23,199 nucleotides of DNA from Rebecca billardiae RCC1528 (Eukaryota > Haptophyta), in assembly GCA_965240325.2 (NCBI GenBank), contig CBDEKP020000001.1, positions 1-23,199 on the forward strand. The letters run 5' to 3'. Positions 14,533 through 22,387 of this stretch are shown one piece after another. The notes under the pieces are model-generated. The model was not told the DNA's origin and did no database searches. It saw only the letters and a program-made list of their open reading frames with translations. Each line of letters starts with the position of its first letter. Positions within the stretch are counted from its first letter, which is position 1. Both the position numbers and the translations under genes were made by a program.

Positions 14533-14852
14533 CCGACAAAGTGGTACACGATTACCTTTCCCTTAATGGCCATGCAGCGCACCGCATCGGCTATCTCGAA
14601 CACAGGCGTATCGTGCATTTTGATGTAGGCCTCAGCATCGAGCAGCTCGATGTCGATGAGATCAAAAGTGCGAGTGCGCTGGAGGCGCTTGCTCAGGTAG
14701 CCGTCGCGAAGCGTGATGGTCGTCTTGATCTTCTTGTTGCGCAGATCGCTCATGTACTTACCCGATGGCTTGCGCACCTCCGTGCGCCGGCCCTCGTCGA
14801 GCATTTCGAAGAAATCACGGTCGAGCGGGAGCGAGACCGTTGGAGTCACCAT
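14529..14852 (-). CDS. Small protein, possibly ASCH/PUA-like (107 aa)
   Basis: The N-terminal pattern FFEMLDEGRRTEVRKPSGKY (14-33) resembles the start of ASCH/PUA-like domains, where a Phe-x-x-hydrophobic-x-x-Gly-x-Lys/Arg-Thr-x-Glu-x-Arg signature precedes a beta barrel. The following KTTITLRDGYL and TFDLIDIELLDAEAYI strands fit a small barrel. ASCH domains are linked to RNA binding or modification, so an RNA-related role is possible. The match is by eye and weak. Its promoter-like region begins in the helicase stop codon (14882-14884). The stop TAA at 14529-14531 overlaps the stop of the convergent gene. Confidence 0.6.
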   Translation of the reverse strand: MVTPTVSLPLDRDFFEMLDEGRRTEVRKPSGKYMSDLRNKKIKTTITLRDGYLSKRLQRTRTFDLIDIELLDAEAYIKMHDTPVFEIADAVRCMAIKGKVIVYHFVG

Positions 14853-14868
14853 CGTGCGGGCACTAGTC

Positions 14869-14884
14869 CGGATTTTGATTTTTA
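14869..14884 (-). promoter_or_regulatory. Double AT-rich box TAAAAATC / AAAATCCG overlapping the helicase stop codon
   Basis: On the minus strand TAAAAATC (14884-14877) runs straight into AAAATCCG (14876-14869), ending 16 nt before the ATG at 14852. The first TAA is the helicase stop codon. This is the third case in the element of a stop codon that opens the next gene's box. Confidence 0.55.
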
Positions 14885-15829
14885 AGAAGCCTTGAAGCGC
14901 TTCGGGAGATCCGGGTAGCGAGCGCCTGGAGCGCCCGTGTCGAGCTCCTCGGAAGTGTAGGTCTCGTTCACGTCAACGACGATCATCCGCTTGCGCTGGT
15001 TGATCACCTCGACGTCCGGCGTAAAGTTCGCCGCGACGATCACCCACGGCTTGCGGATGCGCTTGAACGGGATCTTCGACGTGCCCGGCACCTTCCCGCC
15101 CGCCAGGTTCTCGAGCAGGCCCCAGAACCAGCTCGGCACGCCCACCAAAGTCGTGATCTTCGTCAGGTCGAAGAAAACGTGATCGATGGGGCCGTTGCGG
15201 AGGCGTGCGACGATGATCGCTCGCGTGCTGCCTGGGATGTCGTAGTACTCGATGAGGGGGAGCAGGCCCGTGGACATAGGCTGCTCAGATATGAAGTCGC
15301 ACATCATCGACTTGCCGATCTGACCAGTCTTGTCGCTCGCGAACCAAACCGTGTTCGCCGTCGCCTCCTGCGGGAAGGGCTTGGCAAAAGCCTCCATCCA
15401 CTCTTTCTGCATCACGTTGGGCTCGAAGAGAAGCGGTGGTGGGAGTGAGCTCATCGAGGGCGAGGCGAACGTAGACGTCTGCAGCGCGTCGATTCGCCCT
15501 AGCAGCTTCGCCTCGCGCTGCGCAAAGTACTCCGCGCACGGCGTGTCGAATCCGTACTTGATCTTGGCAAAGGCAGTGCCAAACTTGAGGGAGGGCATGC
15601 GCACCTCGCCGTTGATCTCCTGCACGCGGCACGAGCGGCGGTAGTCGAGTGTGAGGACGAGCGTGATGCCCTCGTGCGTGCTCGCCGACGTCAGCCGGCC
15701 GTGCTTCCCGCCCTCGAGCGTGTCGAGCGTCCTCGTCTTCACGTGCTCGTGCAGGACGTCGTGCTCATCGCAGTCCGCAAAAACGAACTCCCAGTGCGAT
15801 CGCGCTAGCGGAGCGTGCTTGGATGGCAT
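14882..15829 (-). CDS. Superfamily 3 helicase of the CRESS/Rep type (315 aa)
   Basis: The C-terminal half reads like the helicase part of circular Rep-encoding ssDNA virus Rep proteins. The Walker A region is SDKTGQIGKS (165-174, K173), Walker B is HVFFD (217-221), motif B' is WGLLENLAGGKV (236-247), and motif C is VIVAAN (263-268). A basic QRKRMIVVDV (278-287) sits where the arginine finger is expected. The segment before Walker A (QKEWMEAFAKPF) fits the usual Rep linker. The N-terminal 130 residues show no convincing HUH endonuclease motifs, so the nicking function may be lost or replaced. It would unwind DNA with PolB during replication. It is the last gene before the right terminus, reading inward. 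Confidence 0.72.
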   Translation of the reverse strand: MPSKHAPLARSHWEFVFADCDEHDVLHEHVKTRTLDTLEGGKHGRLTSASTHEGITLVLTLDYRRSCRVQEINGEVRMPSLKFGTAFAKIKYGFDTPCAEYFAQREAKLLGRIDALQTSTFASPSMSSLPPPLLFEPNVMQKEWMEAFAKPFPQEATANTVWFASDKTGQIGKSMMCDFISEQPMSTGLLPLIEYYDIPGSTRAIIVARLRNGPIDHVFFDLTKITTLVGVPSWFWGLLENLAGGKVPGTSKIPFKRIRKPWVIVAANFTPDVEVINQRKRMIVVDVNETYTSEELDTGAPGARYPDLPKRFKAS

Positions 15830-16144
15830 ATTGCGCTTCGGTCGCTTTTCACCTAAGCCGCTTGTCTTTAACTACGAGCCGCACGGGCTTCGTGGGGCTT
15901 CGTGGTGGTGCTGTAGTAGTGGGATCGCTTCTCTTTAACTACACATGAGTCCGGCTGCTCGAAAATGAGTTCGGTATGGGGGCTTCGGGGGCTTCGTGGG
16001 GCTTCGTGGGACGAGTCGGACGAGTCGTAGACTCGTGGTGGGTCGGAGACTCGTCGTAGACTCGTGGGATGGCGATTGGGGGAGGCTCGGCGGAGGCTCG
16101 ATGTGGCTCGATGTGGCTCGACGTGGCGGCGGGTGGCGGGCGTC
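15830..16144. other. Non-coding right terminal region with short direct repeats
   Basis: No credible gene is present. The stretch holds a repeated tctttaactac (15865-15875 and 15932-15942) and several copies of gggcttcgtgg (around 15885-15905 and 15980-16010). It also has degenerate gactcgt / tagactcgtgg repeats, and from about 16096 copies of tgtggctcga that mirror the 10-bp tandem repeat of the left end. Open frames across it come only from the repeats. It may hold promoter or replication signals for the right end. Confidence 0.7.
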
Positions 16145-16195
16145 GTGGCTCGACTGAGAATCGGGGATGACGAGTCGTAGGCTCGGAGGAGAGAG
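16145..16195 (-). repeat. Right terminal inverted repeat of the PLV
   Basis: This is the exact reverse complement of 9-59 over 51 bases. It marks the right boundary of the element. Outside it the sequence changes to GC-rich DNA with no further match to the left flank. Confidence 0.93.
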
Positions 16196-16877
16196 CTGGG
16201 GCGGCGGCACCGTATACTCCCACACACCGCGGCGCGGCGCCCGCAGCCGGTGCTGCTCAGTGGCCCGATGCAACGCGCACGCCAGGGAGCTGCGGGAGCG
16301 GAGCGCCACAGCCGGCCCAGCGCCTCGCCCTGGTCAAAGCTGCCCCCGCCCCGCCCCCCATCTTGCTCTCCGTCCAAACTGCGCCTGCTGGTGCGCGAAT
16401 AGTGAGCGGCAATCGCGTGCGGCGCGCCGAGCGCGCGCGAGCTGGATGGCCAACGCCGACCGACTGGTGGTTGCCCCCGCCGCGAATGCCAAGCACGCGC
16501 AGCAGGGCACGCGGCGGATGCGGTGAAGGGCGCGTGGCCGGGCGCGCACGGGAATGGTGGCATATACGCGCTCGTCTGACTCGCGACAGCCCACATGATG
16601 CAGGCTTCCCGCCGACTCGCGCCGCGCACACGACCGGCAGCACGCGAGCCTGGTGACAATCGGCGGGCCGCGAGCCATCACACGCCGCGCGGCTGTACCC
16701 GCGCCGGGGGCGGCGAGCGTGCACGGAGAGGGGCCGAAGCGCACACGAGCTGCCCGCACCACGCGCGCGACACCGACCCGTCCTCAAGCCCGCCTCTGCG
16801 CCCGGGTGCGCCGCCACGTGTAGTGCAACGCGGGATCGGAATCATCGCCGCATGGCGCGACCTGCCTCGAGTGCCGA
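16196..16877. other. GC-rich spacer between PLV and transposon, no gene seen
   Basis: The region is strongly GC-rich and open in several frames, but all translations are Arg/Ala/Pro-rich with no recognisable motif, and frames on both strands compete. I see no RNA gene or repeat array. It is probably host subtelomeric DNA. Confidence 0.6.
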
Positions 16878-16886
16878 GTCTCTACC
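16878..16886 (+). repeat. Left target-site duplication (9 bp)
   Basis: The sequence gtctctacc occurs here and again at 19926-19934, directly outside the two inverted repeats of the 3.0-kb transposon. Nine bases is the usual duplication length of Mutator-like elements. Confidence 0.85.
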
Positions 16887-16917
16887 AAAGAAATAAAGGG
16901 GGGTAGAACGGAAAGCT
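16887..16917 (+). repeat. Transposon left terminal inverted repeat (31 bp)
   Basis: It is the exact reverse complement of 19895-19925. It includes a run of six G and an A-rich start (aaagaaataaa). Identity stops at gctcga on this side against gctttg on the other. Confidence 0.9.
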
Positions 16918-17029
16918 CGAAAATCGGCCAAAACGACCCCCCGGCGGAACGATTTTCTGTCATCGTCATTCCTATTATCGCGATTTTCCTGCCGCTCGGG
17001 CTGAGAGCCCGGGAGCCCCGCCCGGGGCA

Positions 17030-18375
17030 ATGTCGGCGTCGAAGAAGGCGAAAGAGGGAGAGCCGCTTCACGGCCGAGGCGCGCGCGGAGCTCTTCGCGG
17101 TGTTTGACGAGCATCACGCGGCGTGGCAGAAGCAACATCCCGACCGGCTTCCGTACAAGGGCAGTTCGTTGCCGCTCGACATCGTTGCGGCTCGTCACAA
17201 GCTGAAGCGGACGCACATGAATGCCGTCTACAAGAGCTTTCTCCACCCGCCTCAGAAGCTCAAGACGCTCGAGCCGGAGGCCAAGTATCGTGCCTCGCTA
17301 TTCGAGCGTATTGGCGCACTCGGCTCGGTCGTGGCGGCTGCCGTCGAGAAGAGCCAGAGGTCTGGCCTGGCAGTCAGGTTCCGGCCCGAGGCGAGCCGGC
17401 TGGCTGAGCACGCTTGGCGTCGCGCTGCGCTCCGGGCTCGTGGCGCGTGCCACGGCCATCGTCCACCTGATCGCAAAGCACCGCGCTCGCTCTGCCGCGT
17501 CCGTCGGAAACGTGCGCTCGCGGCTCGAGCACAGCTTTCTTGACACGCGCGACGACTTTCTGGCGGCGCACAAAGAGAGCGCTGAGGCGGCTCTGCACGG
17601 CCAGCAGCTGCCGACGGAGCTGCCCGATTTCCACGTCGCGCTACTCGTCGATCTGGACGACGCGCTGTACGCGATCGTGTGCGAGCGGCTGCAGAACAGA
17701 GCGCCGATCGAGCTGCCCGAGCCAGTGGCCTTCGATCGCGAGGATCTGAGGGCTCAGCTCGTGTACTACCTGGCCGGCTCGGGCCTCGGGGGCTGATGAG
17801 TGATGTACAGTGTTCGAGTCGGAGCTCGCGGTGCAGCGGCGCGAGCTGATGCGAGGTGGAATTGGCACCCCTGGCTGGTGCACAACGAGGTGAGCGCGCG
17901 GGATACTATCCACGACCAGCTGCCGTCGCAGCTGTCCCTCCGGCGGCAGTACATCGAGGACGCGCTTTGTCTACCCGGCCCGTGCCTCTCCTCCCTCACG
18001 GCGCGCATGGAACAGCTCACGACGACAGTGCTCACGCGCGAGCGGCTCAAAGAGCTCGGTGCCGACATCTTTGCGGCGGTGTCCGAGCTGATCCTCCGAG
18101 GGAGCACGCCCGCACGCGCAGCTGCTGCGTCGACGGCAGCCGCTCCCGCCGCTACCGCCACGTCGGTGGGGCCGAGGTCAGGCGCGGCGGCGGCCGTCGC
18201 CGTCGCAGCAGCAGCGCTGCCGGTGACACTGTCGACGATCCTCACGTGCGACTCGTATGCCTCGCGCAGCCGCTTCTGCGCCAGCCGGCACGGGCCGCAA
18301 GGGCTGCGGCGCGTGCCGTGCGCGTTGGCGAGCAGAGTGCACGCCGGGGAGCGAAAGTCACCGTCACGGCAGTAG
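17030..18375 (+). pseudogene. Frameshifted gene remnant inside the transposon (+ strand)
   Basis: Protein-like sequence continues across several frames. It begins MSASKKAKE at 17030, shifts frame by about 17060 (RFTAEARAELFAVF) and runs to about 17400. It then shifts again (VARATAIVHLIAKHRARSA) and reaches a stop at 17796. In the same frame, helical sequence resumes from 17800 (REYI-like segment RRQYIEDALCL, then LKELGADIFAAVSELILRG) to an Ala-rich tail ending at 18375. At least two frameshifts and a stop break it. No transposase or other family is recognised. Introns or sequencing errors could also explain the breaks. Confidence 0.35.
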
Positions 18376-18382
18376 AATGCGC

Positions 18383-19462
18383 TCACGTCGCGCGTGAAGC
18401 CGGTGCCGTGCGCCTCGGCTCCTCCGACGTCACCGTGTTTGAGCACGCGGCTGCGCGCGGCTGCGCGCCGCGCAGCTGTGCAGAGGCGATGCTCTTCGCC
18501 GAAGGGATGGGAGGCTCGAGCTGGTCTCCCGTGTACGCGTAGAGGCAGGCGTACGAGCGGCGCTGCAAGTACTCGGCCCTGTCGCCGTCGGGCGGCCCGA
18601 CGTCCGCGCCCGGACATAGCACCGCACCGTCCGCGACGAGGCTCGAGTGCAGGGCAAGCGCCTTGGCCACGTCCGGCTCGCCAGCGACGCACACGCCATC
18701 GAAGGTCACGTAGCACGTGATCGCGTCGCTCGTGCACGACCAGGATCTCCGTGCGGTTGTCGGCCGCGCCCCCGCCAGCCCGCACCGCCCGGAAGAAGCC
18801 GCAGCCGTGTGCGAGGCTGAAGCCTGCTTCACCGAGCCGCGCTGCGGCCGCCTCGAGCTTGCTCTCAGCATCCAGAGCGTGAAGCGGTGCTGCAGGTGCC
18901 GTGGCCGCCGGCGTGGGCGCGGGCGGAGGCGCGGCGGTGCGCTCGAGGTCGAGCTCGCGGCGGAGGGCATCGTACGCCAGCACCGCCAAGCCGGTGCTGT
19001 CGTCCACACGGGTGGGCACCGTGCGGATCGGCTTGGCGCGCAGGACCTTGTCGAGCAGGTCAATGTAGTAGTCCGAGCGGCCGCGCGTGGGCGGCCCGTC
19101 GGGCGGCGGGTGACGCACACCCACGGTGAACCTCAGGGCCTCGAGGCGCTGGAGGAAGTCGGGGTCGTTAGCGAGCACATAGGCGATCGTGGTTGCGTCG
19201 AGCAGTCGGCTCTCGCTCGCGTCGACGACGGCTTTGAGCTTGGCCTCAAAGTAATGACCTGCTCTGTTCAACATGCAGGCAACATCTCGCCCACCGGGCC
19301 GACGTAGTACATCCACCTCGCCTTGATCCCCGACAGGTGGTTCGCCTTCTGAGCGTAGGTCACGTAGGCTGTGCCAAACGGGTCCTCCTCCGTCAGACGC
19401 CTCTGCAGCTCGTCCGCGACCTCCTTGTCCAGGTACCACCACCGCGCTGCGCCGCTGCACAC
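18383..19462 (-). pseudogene. Frameshifted gene remnant inside the transposon (- strand)
   Basis: Reading from 19462 downward, a plausible protein segment (WWYLDKEVADELQRRL, then YVTYAQKANHLSGIKARW) ends at a stop at 19268. A second frame continues (HYFEAKLKAVVDASESRL, then DYYIDLLDKVLRAKPIRTV) to about 18720. A third frame (ITCYVTFDGVCVAGEPDVAKAL, then YLQRRSYACLYAYTGDQ) ends at 18383. The pieces look like one gene with two frame changes. I do not recognise the family. It converges with the plus-strand remnant. Confidence 0.35.
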
Positions 19463-19500
19463 GGAGCGCGCGCGGCCGCGGAGGAATGGTGAGATTTGTG

Positions 19501-19565
19501 TGGTGCCCTAAGGTGTGTACGGGCGCACATGTGGCCATAGCCCACATACAATACTTAGGGCACCA
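19501..19565. repeat. Short hairpin-forming inverted repeat (12-bp arms)
   Basis: The sequence tggtgccctaag (19501-19512) is matched by its reverse complement cttagggcacca (19554-19565). A smaller inner inverted match, tgtgg/ccaca, strengthens the fold. Outside the arms gatttg / caaatc also pair with a 2-base offset. It could be a tiny foldback element or a transcript hairpin. Confidence 0.55.
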
Positions 19566-19894
19566 AATCGTATGCGCACGTCCCGCGCACCGCGCGCGTG
19601 CAGTTGCGAAGGGTCGCTGCAGGTTCCGCGCGAGAAGGGGCGGGGCGCACACCTCACGCCATCATTGAGCTGAGCTGCCGGCCGTGAGCCAGCGCCAAGA
19701 GACCGGGTCCTGGGGCGCATCGAGTCAAAGCAGGCCAGGGTCGCACCAGCAGCGAGTACGAGGACGGCTACGAGGGCTCGTCGGAATCGCGGGAGGAGCC
19801 AGGGCACCATTCGCGGCCTCTGAGCGAAGGATCCCCTGACGAAGCGCCGGGGGGTCGTGTCGGCGCAGCAGTCTGAATCCCTATTAATCAGCAA

Positions 19895-19925
19895 AGCTTT
19901 CCGTTCTACCCCCCTTTATTTCTTT
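19895..19925 (-). repeat. Transposon right terminal inverted repeat (31 bp)
   Basis: Perfect partner of 16887-16917, ending ctttatttcttt directly before the right copy of the 9-bp duplication. Confidence 0.9.
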
Positions 19926-19934
19926 GTCTCTACC
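19926..19934 (+). repeat. Right target-site duplication (9 bp)
   Basis: Second copy of gtctctacc, identical to 16878-16886. Confidence 0.85.
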
Positions 19935-20439
19935 CGCGGCGCCAGGCTGCGCCACGGGTGCTTCGTCATTGGTCCAACGTGCTACCCCCATACTGTACCG
20001 ACCCCCACGAACTGTATCCACGGAAGGAGCATGGCCGTCCGGCCTTTCCGCATGGGCGCACGAGCGCGTCGCATCGCCGCAGCGACTTGGGCGCGGCAAG
20101 AGGGCGCGAGGGCGCCCTGCGCGGCGGGCACGCGGCGTGCAGCGCGAATGCATCGTGTCCAGCTCATCGCGAGGTGGCTTGCACGCTGCCGTTGCGAAGG
20201 CGCGGCCGCGGCGACGGCTCGCGGTCGGCATTGCGCTCGTGTGATGCGGCCGCGCGTGAGGCGGGCCGGCGCGCGGCCGGCGCGCCACGGGCTGGCGCGG
20301 AGCGCCGGGTAACACTCACATGACCCGTGTCGTGCACGCGCGCGCGCGCGCTGCCCGCCGCGCCGGCCAGGGGCGCCGTGCGAATGTTGCCACGCGCGAC
20401 GGCAGCAGAGACCGTCGAGACTGGACGGCGCCTCTGCGG
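19935..20439. other. GC-rich subtelomeric spacer, no gene seen
   Basis: Very GC-rich sequence with short palindromic runs (ggccggcgcgcggccggcgc near 20264) and a CG alternation around 20336-20350. Open frames on both strands encode only low-complexity Arg/Ala-rich translations. I see no gene, RNA or repeat array. Confidence 0.55.
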
Positions 20440-21268
20440 GTGGTCAACCTACTGCTGCTCTCGCCCAGGCTCTGGCTGAGCGTTCAGTGGGTCGACTGGG
20501 CCGGACGGAACGCGCGATCCCAGCCGAAGAGCGGGCGCTCTCGACCCAGATCGGGCGCACACTCGCCAGACGGGCCCACGGGTGGCCGGCCGGGCCCGCC
20601 GCTCGACGTGCGCGCCCCAGCTGGTGGTCAACCTACCGCGCTCTCGCGCTGGTTTTGGCTGAGCGTTCAGTGGGTCGACTGGGCCGGACGGAACGCGCGA
20701 TCCCAGCCGAAGAGCGGGCGTTCTTGACCCAGATCGGGCGCACACTCGCCAGACGGGCCCACGGGTGGCCGGCCGGGTGCGCCGCGCGAGCTACGCGCCC
20801 CAGCTGGCGGTCAACCTACCGCGCTCTCGCGCTGGTTTTGGCTGAGCGTTCAGTGGGTCGACTGGGCCGGACGGAACGCGCGATCCCAGCCGAAGAGCGG
20901 GCGTTCTTGACCCAGATCGGGCGCACACTCGCCAGACGGGCCCACGGGTGGCCAGCCGGGTGCGCCGAGTGACATGCGCGCCCCAGCTGGTGGTCAACCT
21001 ACCGCGCTCTCGCGCTGGTTTTGGCTGAGCGTTCAGTGGGTCGACTGGGCCGGACGGAACGCGCCATCCCAGCCGAAGAGCGGGCGTTCTTGACCCAGAT
21101 CGGGCGCACACTCGCCAGACGGGCCCACGGGTGGCCGGCCGGGCCCGCCGCTCGACGTGCGCGCCCCAGCTGGTGGTCAACCTACCGCGCTCTCGCGCTG
21201 GTTTTGGCTGAGCGTTCAGTGGGTCGACTGGGCCGGACGGAACGCGCGATCCCAGCCGAAGAGCGGGC
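20440..21268 (+). repeat. 183-bp subtelomeric tandem repeat, about 4.5 copies
   Basis: The marker ctgagcgttcagtgggtcga starts at 20476, 20659, 20842, 21025 and 21208, giving an exact 183-bp period. Copies are near identical except for a variable patch just before ccccagctggtggtcaacc. Units 1 and 4 share the same version of that patch (gcccgccgctcgacgtg), while units 2 and 3 differ. The last unit is cut at gagcgggc, where the telomere begins. Because 183 is a multiple of 3, long open frames cross the array by chance. Confidence 0.92.
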
Positions 21269-22346
21269 TAGGTTAGGGTTAGGGTTAGGGTTAGGGTTAG
21301 GGTTAGGGTTAGGGTTAGGGTTAGGGTTAGGGTTAGGGTTAGGGTTAAAGGGTTAGGGTTAGGGTTAGGGTTAGGGTTAGGGTTAGGGGTTAGGGGTTAG
21401 GGTTAGGGTTAGGGTTAGGGTTAGGGTTAGGGTTAGGGTTAGGGTTAGGGTTAGGGTTAGGGTTAGGGTTAGGGTTAGGGGTTAGGGTTAGGGTTAGGTT
21501 AGGGTTAGGGTTAGGGTTAGGGTTAGGGTTAGGGTTAGGGTTAGGGTTAGGGTTAGGGGTTAGGGTTAGGGTTAGGGTTAGGGTTAGGGTTAGGGTTAGG
21601 GTTAGGGTTAGGGTTAGGGTTAGGGTTAGGGTTAGGGTTAGGGTTAGGGTTAGGGTTAGGGTTAGGGTTAGGGTTAGGGTTAGGGTTAGGGTTAGGGTTA
21701 GGGTTAGGGTTAGGGTTAGGGTTAGGGTTAGGGTTAGGGTTAGGGTTAGGGGTTAGGGTTAGGGTTAGGGTTAGGGTTAGGGTTAGGGTTAGGGTTAGGG
21801 TTAGGGTTAGGGTTAGGGTTAGGGTTAGGGTTAGGGTTAGGGTTAGGGTTAGGGTTAGGGTTAGGGTTAGGGTTAGGGTTAGGGTTAGGGTTAGGGTTAG
21901 GGTTAGGGTTAGGGTTAGGGTTAGGGTTAGGGTTAGGGTTAGGGTTAGGGTTAGGGTTAGGGTTAGGGTTAGGGTTAGGGTTAGGGTTAGGGTTAGGGTT
22001 AGGGTTAGGGTTAGGGTTAGGGTTAGGGTTAGGGTTAGGGTTAGGGTTAGGGTTAGGGTTAGGGTTAGGGTTAGGGGTTAGGGTTAGGGTTAGGGTTAGG
22101 GTTAGGGTTAGGGTTAGGGTTAGGGTTAGGGTTAGGGTTAGGGGTTAGGGTTAGGGTTAGGGTTAGGGTTAGGGTTAGGGTTAGGGTTAGGGTTAGGGGT
22201 TAGGGTTAGGGTTAGGGTTAGGGTTAGGTTAGGGTTAGGGTTAGGGTTAGGGTTAGGGTTAGGGTTAGGGTTAGGGTTAGGGTTAGGGTTAGGGTTAGGG
22301 TAGGGTTAGGGTTAGGGTTAGGGTTAGGGTTAGGGTTGGGTTAGGG

Positions 22347-22387
<41 letters not shown>

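Larger units (their letters stand above)
9..16195. mobile_element. Complete Polinton-like virus / provirus (about 16.2 kb)
   Basis: The element is bounded by a perfect 51-bp inverted repeat (9-59 and 16145-16195). It encodes the set expected of a Polinton-like virus: protein-primed-type PolB, double-jelly-roll-type major capsid protein, penton, A32-like packaging ATPase and an SF3 helicase, with accessory nuclease, lipase and LamG proteins. All main reading frames are open and separated by short gaps, so the copy looks intact and recent. No retroviral-type integrase, tyrosine recombinase or adenovirus-type protease was seen, which argues against a classical Polinton/Maverick. Only 8 bases precede the left repeat, so a target-site duplication cannot be tested. 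Assignment as a PLV is inferred from gene content. Confidence 0.85.
16887..19925. mobile_element. Mutator-like DNA transposon copy (3.0 kb)
   Basis: Perfect 31-bp inverted repeats (16887-16917 and 19895-19925, starting aaagaaataaagggggg) bound this segment, and a perfect 9-bp duplication gtctctacc flanks it. This combination fits a Mutator-like (MULE) element. Inside are gene remnants on both strands with frame changes; no transposase DDE motif was recognised, so it may be non-autonomous or carry captured sequence. The perfect termini and duplication suggest recent insertion, while the interior looks decayed or contains base-call errors. MULE assignment rests on the terminal structure only. 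Confidence 0.75.

Noticed and set aside
14882-15829. Full Rep protein with HUH nicking domain
   Set aside because: I could not find a convincing HUH motif or a catalytic Tyr motif in the N-terminal part, so only the helicase is called.
1-16210. Target-site duplication of the PLV
   Set aside because: Only 8 bases are available to the left of the terminus, and they (ggagcgct) have no clear match to the bases right of 16195.
15868-16659. Long minus-strand frames across the right terminus and flank
   Set aside because: They read through the inverted repeat and short direct repeats (for example repeated SHDEAPR-like and EPHRA-like strings) and cross the element boundary; composition is low complexity.
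16196-16877. Gene in the GC-rich spacer (frames of about 100-190 aa on both strands)
   Set aside because: The translations are Arg/Ala/Pro-rich without motifs, and frames on both strands are equally open, as expected from high GC content.
17766-19652. Single 628-aa minus-strand protein in the transposon
   Set aside because: Only its middle part looks protein-like; the ends are low complexity and the plausible sequence continues in other frames, so I describe a frameshifted remnant.
20449-21356. Long open frames on both strands of the subtelomeric array
   Set aside because: They arise because the 183-bp unit is a multiple of three and lacks stops; one continues into the telomere as a Leu-Gly repeat.
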